From NCBI GenBank assembly GCA_943332745.1, contig CALQQQ010000087.1, forward strand, positions 1 to 5,713: a stretch of 5,713 bases of DNA, in the 5' to 3' direction. The stretch is from Opitutus sp. GAS368. Its GTDB lineage: Bacteria; Verrucomicrobiota; Verrucomicrobiae; Opitutales; UBA953. The translations under genes were made by a program, and so were the position numbers. The notes beneath the pieces were generated by a model. The model saw only the letters and a list, made by a program, of their open reading frames with translations. It did no database searches and was not told the origin of the DNA. Positions 1-5,713 of the stretch are shown here, in pieces (within the stretch, counting starts at the first letter, position 1; the number at the start of each line of letters is the position of its first letter).

Positions 1-1
1 C

Positions 2-397
2 AAAGGCTCCTAGGACCGCGTCGTACCCGTCGGCGAGACCGCGCTCGTCGCCTTGCAGGCTTACCTTAAGGCCGGCCGGCCGAAACTCGTGCGCCCGAAG
101 ACCGGTAGCGCGCTCTTCCTCAGCGCTCGCGGCGTCGCCATCTCCCGCAAGACTTTTTGGCTCGGCGTGAAACAGGCGGCTCAAAGGGCCGGCGTTTCCG
201 TGCCGGTGAAGCCGCACCTCTTGCGCCACGCCTTCGCGACGCACCTACTGGAAGGCGGCGCGGACCTGCGTTCGATCCAAGAGATGCTGGGTCACGCCGA
301 CATCGCCACGACACAGATCTACACGTCAGTCGACCGTACAGCCTTGTCAGATGCGCACCGTCGACACCACCCACGCGGGCGGGGCAAGGGGCGTTAA
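2..397 (+). pseudogene. xerD: XerD-like tyrosine recombinase, C-terminal part, interrupted by in-frame TAG
   Basis: This is the C-terminal catalytic half of a XerC/XerD-family site-specific recombinase, the enzymes that resolve chromosome dimers at dif. The frame enters from outside the window. Codons 2-10 read Lys-Gly-Ser, 11-13 is TAG, and the frame then continues Asp-Arg-Val-Val-Pro to TAA at 395-397. By comparison with E. coli XerD, codon 2-4 is the catalytic beta-hairpin lysine (K172), and the TAG replaces the usual Lys three residues on, a single-base change from AAG. Downstream, the His and Arg of the HxxR box (215-217, 224-226), the LGH histidine (293-295) and the tyrosine nucleophile in TTQIYT (320-322) are all intact, and the end resembles the XerD HHPR tail. 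A restart at TTG 53 would give about 114 residues lacking the catalytic lysine and first arginine, so it should be inactive. The break is either real or a sequencing error near the window edge. XerD is favoured over XerC, but another Xer-like integrase is possible. Confidence 0.75.
394..397. other. Shared TTAA forming convergent stop codons of xerD and nuoN
   Basis: The plus-strand recombinase ends with TAA at 395-397, and minus-strand nuoN ends with TAA read from 396 down to 394. The two stops therefore overlap tail to tail inside TTAA, at the centre of the 8-nt palindrome CGTTAACG (392-399). There is no intergenic space, so any transcript terminator for either gene must lie inside the opposing coding sequence. 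Confidence 0.9.
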
Positions 398-1923
398 CGT
401 CCTAATAGGACGAAGAGGCCGCCGATGATCGAGGCCGCGGTGAGCGCGCCAATCACGAAGCGGGTACCGAAAGGGATCTCGAGCGGAGCCAGCTCTTCAT
501 CGGCGTCGGTCGGACGGACCACCGCTTCGCGGAGGATCGAGAAATAGTAGTGGATGCTGATCGCGACGCCGAGGAGGGCGGCGCCGAGGATCCACCAGAG
601 CTTGGCGGACACGAGCAGCACGAGAACGAGTAGTTTCGCGATGAAGCCGACGGAAGGCGGCACGCCAGCGAGGGAGCCGATGCCGAAGCCGAGCGAACTG
701 GCGAGGAGCGGCGAGCGACGGAGCAGTCCGCGGAGCGCGAGCTGCGGGCGGCGATGGTCTTCGACGGCCGGCAGGGAGACGAGCGCCTGGGCGGTGAGGA
801 AAGTGCCGATGACGTAAGCGAGGAGGTAGATGACAATGACCTGTTCGACGTCGTAGCCGAAGGCGGTGACGCTAGGGAGGACGAGCGCGGCCGTGACGGC
901 GGCGAGGATGAAGCCGGCGTGCGAGACGCCGGAGAGCGAGAGCGTGCGCTTCACGTCGGTCGTGGCGAGGGCGCCGAGGTTACCGACGAGTAGGGTCAGG
1001 ACGGCGGTGACGCCGAGGAGCGGAGCGAGCTTCACGGCGATCGGGGCGAACGGGCCGGTGGCGAGTAGCACGAGGGTGAACGCACCGGTGGCCTTGGAGG
1101 CCGTACCGAGGAAGGCGGTCGTTGGCGTCGGGGCGCCTTGATAGACGTCCGGGATCCAGGTGTGGAATGGGAAGGCGCCGAGCTTGAAGGCGACCCCGCT
1201 GAGAATGAGGGCGATACCGGTCAGCGTCAGGGGCGAGATCGTGTGTGCGCTGGACTGGGCGGCGAGGGCTTTACCAATCTGGGTGAAGTTGAGCGAATCG
1301 GTTACTCCTGGGACCGCACCGAGCGCACCGTAGACCAGCACGATGCCCATGAGGAGCAACGCCGAGCTAAGTCCGCCAGCGACAAGGTATTTCACGCCGG
1401 CTTCGAGCGAAGCTTCGCTGCGGCGGAGGTAACCGACGAGCACGTAGAGGCCGACGGCGGCCGTCTCGAGCGAGAGAAAGAACGTGACGAAGTGGTTCGA
1501 CTGCACGAGGAGCATGAACGCGGCGGTGACGACTAGCAGCACATGATGGTAGTCGGCGACGGCGGCATCGCGTTCGCGCAGGAAGCCTTCGGCGAGGAAA
1601 CTGGTCAGTAACGCCGACAGCAGGAAGACGATGCGCACGCCAGCGGTGGGCAGATTCTGGCGGAGGAGGCCGGCGAACGACTCGACGTCGGTCGGTTGGA
1701 CCCAGGGCCCATTGGTGAGCGCCATGACGGCAACGAGGACGAGGCCGACGCGAGCGGTGATCGGGATGAGCGAGCGGAGAGCCTTAGGGAGGAACATCGC
1801 CTGCACGAGGCAGACGAGCGAGAGCCCCGCGACGGCGATCTCGGGCAGGATGGACAGCCAGTCAGCCGGGCGCGGGGCCAGGACTTTGAAGACCGGATCG
1901 ATATCGGCGAGGAAAGGAATCAT
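394..1923 (-). CDS. nuoN: NADH-quinone oxidoreductase subunit N (NuoN)
   Basis: Antiporter-like membrane subunit of complex I and one of the three proton-pumping modules of the membrane arm. At 509 residues it is slightly longer than E. coli NuoN (485) and hydrophobic along its length, apart from charged loops near 385-404 and 470-482. The expected channel residues are present: Glu153 (TM5, LSLET), Lys178 (TM6, GVKYL), Lys247 (TM7, before FPFHTWIPD), Lys277 (TM8, ASK) and Lys430 (TM12, GVPPSVGFIAK). The family motif FPFHTWIPDVYQGAPTP is at 251-267 and TTDVKRTLSLSGVSHAGF at 321-338. The ATG follows the nuoM stop after 12 nt, with CTTTCC and no Shine-Dalgarno sequence upstream. It is the last nuo gene, as in the standard operon. 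Its final codons are unusually AT-rich and lie in a palindrome. Homology to MrpD or NdhB is general to the family; position and motifs favour NuoN. Confidence 0.96.
   Translation of the reverse strand: MIPFLADIDPVFKVLAPRPADWLSILPEIAVAGLSLVCLVQAMFLPKALRSLIPITARVGLVLVAVMALTNGPWVQPTDVESFAGLLRQNLPTAGVRIVFLLSALLTSFLAEGFLRERDAAVADYHHVLLVVTAAFMLLVQSNHFVTFFLSLETAAVGLYVLVGYLRRSEASLEAGVKYLVAGGLSSALLLMGIVLVYGALGAVPGVTDSLNFTQIGKALAAQSSAHTISPLTLTGIALILSGVAFKLGAFPFHTWIPDVYQGAPTPTTAFLGTASKATGAFTLVLLATGPFAPIAVKLAPLLGVTAVLTLLVGNLGALATTDVKRTLSLSGVSHAGFILAAVTAALVLPSVTAFGYDVEQVIVIYLLAYVIGTFLTAQALVSLPAVEDHRRPQLALRGLLRRSPLLASSLGFGIGSLAGVPPSVGFIAKLLVLVLLVSAKLWWILGAALLGVAISIHYYFSILREAVVRPTDADEELAPLEIPFGTRFVIGALTAASIIGGLFVLLGR
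398..412. repeat. Perfect 15-nt inverted repeat at the 3' end of nuoN
   Basis: Seven-nt arms CGTCCTA and TAGGACG flank a single central A. As RNA this could form a six-base-pair stem with a three-base loop on either strand. It begins directly after the plus-strand recombinase stop and covers the last codons of nuoN (Val-Leu-Leu-Gly-Arg, using CTA, TTA, GGA and CGT). No T-rich run follows it in either direction, so it does not look like a classical intrinsic terminator. It could still stabilise the 3' end or cause pausing, but that is inference. Confidence 0.45.
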
Positions 1924-1935
1924 CGGACGGAAAGC
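1924..1935 (-). promoter_or_regulatory. nuoM-nuoN junction: CTTTCC leader without Shine-Dalgarno
   Basis: Read on the minus strand, the 12 nt after the nuoM stop are GCTTTCCGTCCG, followed by the nuoN ATG. CTTTCC (top-strand GGAAAG at 1929-1934) begins one nt after the stop and ends five nt before the ATG. The leader is pyrimidine-rich, opposite in character to a purine-rich Shine-Dalgarno site. Initiation probably depends on translational coupling or another SD-independent route. Confidence 0.35.
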
Positions 1936-3492
1936 TTAGCGTTGGGCAGGAGCGGCGGTGGCAGGCTTGACGGCTTTGACCGGCGCCTTGGCGTTATGTT
2001 GCGAGAAGGTGGTAATACCAGTGGCGACGGGATTGACGGACTTCGTGATGAGCGAAGGGACGAAGCCAATCGTCAGCGAAGCACCGAGCAGGATGAAAGC
2101 GGCGAAGCGCTCGGCCCAACCAAGGTCGCCGAACGGCGCAGCGGCGAAACGCTTCTCGAGCGCCTCGGAGGCCGGACCGAAGAACGTCGAGGCCACGGCG
2201 CGGAGGGCGTACACGGCGGAGATGACGACCGTCGAGGCGACGAGGGCCTGCAGCCAGAGCGGCTGAGCGCGCAGGGCGAGGAAGACACCGACTTCGCCCC
2301 AGAAGTTGCCAAAGCCCGGAAGGCCGATGGAGGCCATGGTCGCGGCGATAAAGAGCGCAGCGAGAATCGGTGTGCGCGTGGCGAGTCCGCCCAGTTCGTC
2401 GAGGCGGTAGGTGCCGGCACGGGCACGGACAGCGTTGGCGAGTAGGAAGAGAGCGGCGCAAGAGAGGCCGTGTGCGACCATCAGGAATGCGGCGGCATCG
2501 AGGCCGTCGGCCTTGCCGGACGCGCCGCAAACCCAAATGCCGAGGAAGATCGGACCCATGTGGGCGACGGAGCTCCAGGAGAGCATCTGCTTGAGGTCGC
2601 GCTGGGTGAGGCAGATCAGACCGACGAGCACGACGTTGGCCACGGCGAACCAGAGGAACCAGGTGCCGAGGGAGCCGCCGGTGATGTCGAGGCTGCTGAG
2701 GCCGAGGAGGATGATGCCGTAGAGCCCGAACTTCTTGAGGGCCCCGGCGTGGAGCATCGAGACCGGCGTCGGCGCGGCGGAGTAGCCGGGGGCGGCCCAG
2801 GAGTGGAAGGGGAAGAGCGACGCGAGCGTGCCGAGGCCGAAGAGCACGAGCGCGCCGGTGGCGGCCGGGATGGACTTCGCGTTCTGGAGGCCGTTCGCGA
2901 CGCTTTCGAACGTCGCAACGCCGTACTCGACGCCCGAAGCGTCAATGGCCATGAGGATACCTGCTAGCGACGCCATGGCGCCGGCGGTCAGGTAAATTGC
3001 CATCTGCATGGCGGCAGGCCGACGACCTTCGCCGCCCCAGAAAAGCGTGAGGATGAACGTCGGGATCAACGCGAACTCGTGGAAGAAGTAGAAGCCGACG
3101 AGGTGATTGGTGCCGAACACGCCGAGCGTGCCACCGAGCATGAACATGATGAGCCCGAGGTAGGTGTTACGTCCTTCCACTTCCTGGGTGAGCGCTTTGA
3201 TGCCTGCAGCTAGACCAACTAGGGAGGTCATCGCGAGGAGTGGCGCGCCGAGTCCGTTAAGCGCGAAGCCGAAGCCCCAGAAGCCTTCCGACTGGAACTG
3301 CTGCGGCGCGGTGCTCGGGTTGGACCAGAGGATGAGCAGCCAGGGGCCAAGGACGGCCGGGATAGCGAAGCCGCCGAAGGCGAAGCCCGAGGCGAAGCTG
3401 CGGGGGAGGTCGCGTCCAGCGAGCAGGATCAGGCCGACAAGAATCGGGGCCGTGATGGCGAGCGCGAGGAGTGTAGCGGGAAAAGTGTCCAT
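1936..3492 (-). CDS. nuoM: NADH-quinone oxidoreductase subunit M (NuoM), divergent, lacking TM6/TM7 lysines
   Basis: Middle antiporter-like, proton-pumping subunit of complex I, 518 residues and multi-spanning. Motifs supporting the call are the TM5 segment FYFFHEFALIPTF (134-146, Glu139), FPFHSW (227-232), APTPVSMLHAGALKKFGLYG (240-259), RDLKQMLSWSSVAHMG (298-313), AHGLS (340-344) and GLPGFGNFWGE (390-400, Glu400). Glu139, Lys254 and Glu400 match E. coli Glu144, Lys265 and Glu407. The central TM7 lysine (E. coli Lys234) aligns without gaps to Leu223 (codon CTC), and the TM6 lysine aligns to Gln163 (CAG). The canonical WLPDAH is WAAPGY here. The neighbouring NuoL and NuoN keep both lysines. 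Surrounding sequence is in frame and well conserved, so an error is unlikely. The C-terminus ends in an Ala/Lys/Pro-rich tail (about 499-518). The ATG lies 3 nt after the nuoL stop without a Shine-Dalgarno sequence, implying coupled translation. It may be a distinct NuoM subfamily. Confidence 0.94.
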   Translation of the reverse strand: MDTFPATLLALAITAPILVGLILLAGRDLPRSFASGFAFGGFAIPAVLGPWLLILWSNPSTAPQQFQSEGFWGFGFALNGLGAPLLAMTSLVGLAAGIKALTQEVEGRNTYLGLIMFMLGGTLGVFGTNHLVGFYFFHEFALIPTFILTLFWGGEGRRPAAMQMAIYLTAGAMASLAGILMAIDASGVEYGVATFESVANGLQNAKSIPAATGALVLFGLGTLASLFPFHSWAAPGYSAAPTPVSMLHAGALKKFGLYGIILLGLSSLDITGGSLGTWFLWFAVANVVLVGLICLTQRDLKQMLSWSSVAHMGPIFLGIWVCGASGKADGLDAAAFLMVAHGLSCAALFLLANAVRARAGTYRLDELGGLATRTPILAALFIAATMASIGLPGFGNFWGEVGVFLALRAQPLWLQALVASTVVISAVYALRAVASTFFGPASEALEKRFAAAPFGDLGWAERFAAFILLGASLTIGFVPSLITKSVNPVATGITTFSQHNAKAPVKAVKPATAAPAQR

Positions 3493-3495
3493 GAA

Positions 3496-5349
3496 TTAGC
3501 GAGCGATAAGGAACCAAGCCAGGAAGAGCGAACCGAGGACAATCCAGAGCGCGTAGGCACGGGTCTGGCCACGGTGGAAGGAACGGCCGGTGAGGTAACC
3601 CAAGACGGCGGGGACGCCGCCACCAATCCAGCGCACGGCGACACCGTTGATGAGCAGGAGGTCGAGGAAAGCGACGAACTCGGCGAGGCGACGCTGCACG
3701 GCGTCGACGTACCAGCGGTATAGTCCGTCGATCCAGCGGTACTCGAGGACATGGTAGACGCGGGGCGAGACGACCTGCAGGGCGTCGGCGCCACGGACGG
3801 TGCCGTAGAACTTCAGCGCCCCGAAGAAGCCGACGATGAGCGAGATCAGGCCGACGATGGTCGAAGGAGCGGAAAAGTGGAAGGCGACTTCACCGAGGGC
3901 CTTGCCAATCGGCTGGAGCGATCCCGCGGGGATGATCGTATGGGCGAGGAAGCCGCCGGCGACGGAGTAGACTAGGCCAAGTACGACGAGCGGCAGGGTC
4001 ATCGTCCAAGGCGACTCATGGGCGTGCGAGGCTGCTTCGGAGTTGGCTTCGCCGAGGAAGACCAAGCGGATCATGCGGCCGCTGTAGAGGCAGGTCGCGA
4101 GCGCGGCGAGGGCGAGGAACGCGAAGATGACGAAGTGACCGTCGTGGTAGGCTGCCTCGATGATGGCATCCTTGGAATACCAGCCAGCAAGGAAGGGTAC
4201 GGCGCAGTTCGAGAGCGTTGCGGCGATGAACGTCGCGGCGGTGAGCGGCATCTTCTTCAGCAGGCCGCCCATCTTGAGCATGTCCTGTTCGTGGTGGCAG
4301 CCGTGGATGACGGAGCCGGCGCCGAGGAAGAGTGTGGCCTTGAAGAACGCATGCATCGCCATGTGCATGAGCGCGAGGTCGGGGCGGCCGAGGCCAATCG
4401 CGCAGCCCATGATGCCAAGGTGCGCAAGGGTCGAGTAGGCGAGGGACTTCTTGATATCCGTCTGGGCGAGCGCGCAGAGGCCGGCGAGCGCGGCCATGCC
4501 GGCGCCGGAGATTGCGATGACCTGCAGGACTTCAGGAGCGAGCAGGAAGCTCACGCGGGCCATGAAGTAGACGCCCGCGGCCACCATCGTCGCGGCGTGG
4601 ATGAGCGCGGAGACGGGCGTCGGGCCAGCCATCGCGTCCGTGAGCCAGACGTGCAGGGGGAACTGGGCGGACTTGCCGAGGAAGCCACACATGAGCAGTG
4701 CGCCGACGGCGAAGGGGACGACGGGTCCAGCGGCGGCGGCGTGGTCCTTGAGAGCGGCGAAGTCGAGCGTGCCGTAGAGCGAGAGGCACATCGCGATGCC
4801 GAGGATGAACCCGAGGTCACCGACGCGGTTGACGATGAAGGCCTTCTTCGAGGCGGCGGCGGCGTAATCCCTGTCGAAGTAGTGCGCGATCAGCATGTAC
4901 GAGCTGAAGCCCACGAGTTCCCAGAAGATGAACGTCATGAGCAGGTTGTCCGCGACGACGATGCCCAGGATGGAGAACATGAAGATCGAAAGACCGGCGA
5001 AGAAACGCCCACGGGCCGGGTCTTCCTTCATGTAACCGACAGAGAAGAGGTGAATCCACGCGGCGACGAATGACACCACGAAGAGCATCAGGCGCGCGTT
5101 GGCGTCGATGAGGTAGCCGAAGCCGAGGCTGACGCCGCCGAACTTCGCGAGCTCGACGTGCCAGGTGAGGGCGCCAGCGGTGGCCGACGTGAGCAGTTGT
5201 AAGGAGAGGCCGGCGATGACGAAGGCGGTGCCAGTGGAAAGCCAAGCAGCGATACGGCCGGCACGGCGCAGGAACAGCGCGGAAATCGCGGCGGCGCCCA
5301 GCGGCAGGAACAGGATCCAGTGGACCAGAGACGAAAGGTCGGAAGGCAT
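3496..5349 (-). CDS. nuoL: NADH-quinone oxidoreductase subunit L (NuoL)
   Basis: Distal antiporter-like, proton-pumping subunit of complex I. It carries the long lateral helix along the membrane arm. At 617 residues it is close to E. coli NuoL (613). Recognisable elements are RFFAGLSIFMFSILGIVVADN (115-135), FWELVGFSSY with Glu144 in TM5, KKAFIVNRVGDLGF with Lys169 and Asp178, GKSAQFPLHVWLTDAMAGPT with Lys226 in TM7, His251 in TM8, the MHMAMHAFFKA segment with His329, His333 and Lys337, the HHEQDMLKMGG loop (352-362), and GWYSKDAI with Lys393 in TM12. The amphipathic, charged stretch around 529-560 fits the lateral helix region, and a final hydrophobic helix ends the protein. All expected channel residues are present. 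The ATG lies 9 nt after the nuoK stop with a CTTTCC leader and no Shine-Dalgarno sequence. The stop is 3 nt upstream of nuoM. MrpA or NdhF relatives are excluded by context. Confidence 0.97.
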   Translation of the reverse strand: MPSDLSSLVHWILFLPLGAAAISALFLRRAGRIAAWLSTGTAFVIAGLSLQLLTSATAGALTWHVELAKFGGVSLGFGYLIDANARLMLFVVSFVAAWIHLFSVGYMKEDPARGRFFAGLSIFMFSILGIVVADNLLMTFIFWELVGFSSYMLIAHYFDRDYAAAASKKAFIVNRVGDLGFILGIAMCLSLYGTLDFAALKDHAAAAGPVVPFAVGALLMCGFLGKSAQFPLHVWLTDAMAGPTPVSALIHAATMVAAGVYFMARVSFLLAPEVLQVIAISGAGMAALAGLCALAQTDIKKSLAYSTLAHLGIMGCAIGLGRPDLALMHMAMHAFFKATLFLGAGSVIHGCHHEQDMLKMGGLLKKMPLTAATFIAATLSNCAVPFLAGWYSKDAIIEAAYHDGHFVIFAFLALAALATCLYSGRMIRLVFLGEANSEAASHAHESPWTMTLPLVVLGLVYSVAGGFLAHTIIPAGSLQPIGKALGEVAFHFSAPSTIVGLISLIVGFFGALKFYGTVRGADALQVVSPRVYHVLEYRWIDGLYRWYVDAVQRRLAEFVAFLDLLLINGVAVRWIGGGVPAVLGYLTGRSFHRGQTRAYALWIVLGSLFLAWFLIAR

Positions 5350-5358
5350 CGGAAAGGC
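5350..5358 (-). promoter_or_regulatory. nuoK-nuoL junction: CTTTCC leader without Shine-Dalgarno
   Basis: On the minus strand the nuoK TAA is followed by GCCTTTCCG and then the nuoL ATG. CTTTCC (top-strand GGAAAG at 5351-5356) begins two nt after the stop and ends one nt before the ATG. No purine-rich ribosome binding site is visible in the spacer or in the final nuoK codons next to it, so coupling to nuoK translation is likely. Confidence 0.35.
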
Positions 5359-5667
5359 TTAGTCGCGGAGGGTGGTGAGCGCGTCGGACTGCACGGTGCC
5401 GCGTTTGCGGAACAGGGCCACGATGAGCGCGAGGCCGACGGCGACCTCGGCGGCCGCGACGGTGATGACGAAGAAGACGAGGACGGCGCCGTCCATGGTG
5501 CGGTTGAAGCGCGAGAAGGCGACGAGCGCGAGCGTGGCGGCGGCGAGCATGAGTTCGAGGCACATGTAGACGACGAGCAGGTTACGGCGGATAAGTACGC
5601 CAGTCAGGCCTAGGACAAAGAGTAAGCCCGCCAGGATGAGGTGGTGAGCGAGAGAGGTATTTTCCAT
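5359..5667 (-). CDS. nuoK: NADH-quinone oxidoreductase subunit K (NuoK)
   Basis: Small three-helix membrane subunit of complex I that forms part of the proton path between the quinone-end subunits and NuoN. Its 102 residues are close to the E. coli length of 100. TM1 contains LILAGLLFVLGLTGVLIRRNLL (10-31), a close match to E. coli NuoK including the Arg27-Arg28 pair. TM2 carries Glu38 (CLELM), equivalent to E. coli Glu36. TM3 carries Glu74 (AAAEVAVGLAL), equivalent to Glu72. The C-terminal tail is hydrophilic. The chosen ATG gives the N-terminal length typical of the family. It starts 10 nt after the upstream stop, and nuoL follows after 9 nt. The leader is pyrimidine-rich with no Shine-Dalgarno sequence. 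MnhC/MrpC is the distant alternative, but the context rules it out. Confidence 0.97.
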   Translation of the reverse strand: MENTSLAHHLILAGLLFVLGLTGVLIRRNLLVVYMCLELMLAAATLALVAFSRFNRTMDGAVLVFFVITVAAAEVAVGLALIVALFRKRGTVQSDALTTLRD

Positions 5668-5677
5668 GGAGGAAAGA
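5668..5677 (-). promoter_or_regulatory. nuoJ-nuoK junction: CTTTCC leader without Shine-Dalgarno
   Basis: On the minus strand the upstream TAA is followed by TCTTTCCTCC and then the nuoK ATG. CTTTCC (top-strand GGAAAG at 5671-5676) begins one nt after the stop and ends three nt before the ATG. The CCTCC next to the ATG has the sequence of the 16S anti-Shine-Dalgarno core itself, so it cannot pair with it. This is the third junction with the same element. Confidence 0.35.
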
Positions 5678-5713
5678 TTAGGCTTTGGACTCGGGGTTGT
5701 CCTTACTCAGCGA
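5678..5713 (-). CDS. nuoJ: Probable NADH-quinone oxidoreductase subunit J (NuoJ), C-terminal end only
   Basis: On the minus strand an open frame enters from the right edge, encodes Ser-Leu-Ser-Lys-Asp-Asn-Pro-Glu-Ser-Lys-Ala and ends at TAA (5680-5678). The other two minus-strand frames both hit stops within this stretch (TGA and TAA near 5706-5710). A short charged tail is compatible with the hydrophilic C-terminus of NuoJ, and nuoJ almost always precedes nuoK. Nothing in the 11 residues themselves identifies the family, so the name rests on gene order. Confidence 0.6.
   Translation of the reverse strand, partial: SLSKDNPESKA

Noticed and set aside
70..81. GGCCGGCCGGCC palindromic run in the recombinase gene
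   Set aside because: It encodes Ala-Gly-Arg-Pro at a place where Xer proteins normally have a Gly-Arg-Pro-type turn, and GC-rich codons explain it. It has no second copy in the window.
2..397. Mobile element or integron boundary suggested by a tyrosine recombinase next to nuoN
   Set aside because: The fragment resembles housekeeping XerD rather than a phage integrase. No attachment-site repeats, tRNA, inverted terminal repeats or cargo genes are visible, and its composition resembles its neighbours.
398..412. Rho-independent terminator for nuoN or xerD
   Set aside because: The stem is only six base pairs with a three-base loop, and neither strand has a T-run after it. It is kept only as an inverted repeat.
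1696..2445. Plus-strand open frame of 249 codons spanning the nuoM-nuoN junction
   Set aside because: It has the same charged low-complexity composition, lies antisense to two conserved genes and crosses their boundary. No recognisable motif or ribosome binding site supports it.
4018..5073. Long plus-strand open frame of 351 codons antisense to nuoL
   Set aside because: Its product is an Arg/Glu/Asp/Gly-rich string with no fold-like hydrophobic pattern. It mirrors the codon bias of nuoL on the opposite strand, which carries a fully conserved protein, so it is a GC-driven shadow.
4817..5563. Minus-strand frame of 248 codons overlapping nuoK and nuoL
   Set aside because: The translation is Arg/His/Pro-rich and out of frame with NuoK and NuoL, which explain the region completely.

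Overview
The window is a GC-rich bacterial segment. Almost all of it is the distal end of a proton-pumping NADH:quinone oxidoreductase (complex I, nuo) operon on the minus strand. A broken Xer-type recombinase gene runs toward it from the left on the plus strand. Lineage cannot be fixed from the sequence. The full-length Nuo subunits, GC-rich codons, exclusive TAA gene ends and absence of Shine-Dalgarno sequences would fit a Gram-negative group such as Verrucomicrobiota (Opitutae-like), but this is a weak guess.

Layout from left to right: (i) 2-397 (+) is the C-terminal half of a XerD-like tyrosine recombinase, with an in-frame TAG at 11-13 just after the catalytic lysine codon. (ii) 394-1923 (-) is nuoN, whose stop codon overlaps the recombinase stop in a shared TTAA. 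(iii) 1936-3492 (-) is nuoM. (iv) 3496-5349 (-) is nuoL. (v) 5359-5667 (-) is nuoK. (vi) 5678-5713 (-) is the last 11 codons of a gene that is nuoJ by position. Transcription of the nuo genes enters from the right in the standard order J-K-L-M-N. Gaps between genes are only 3-12 nt, so the genes are probably co-transcribed and translationally coupled. No stretch over 300 bases lacks a gene. No nuo promoter lies in the window, and no clear intrinsic terminator follows nuoN.

NuoL, NuoM and NuoN are the three antiporter-like subunits of the membrane arm. NuoK and NuoJ form part of the link to the quinone end. The charged membrane residues expected for proton transfer are all present in NuoK, NuoL and NuoN. 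NuoM keeps the TM5 Glu, TM8 Lys and TM12 Glu, but the TM6 lysine is Gln163 and the central TM7 lysine is Leu223. The surrounding motifs also differ from canonical NuoM. This is the most notable observation here: it suggests a divergent NuoM type with an altered or missing middle proton channel. The other points of interest are the nonsense codon in the recombinase, the palindromic shared end of nuoN and xerD, and a repeated CTTTCC element in place of Shine-Dalgarno sites at three of the four nuo junctions.
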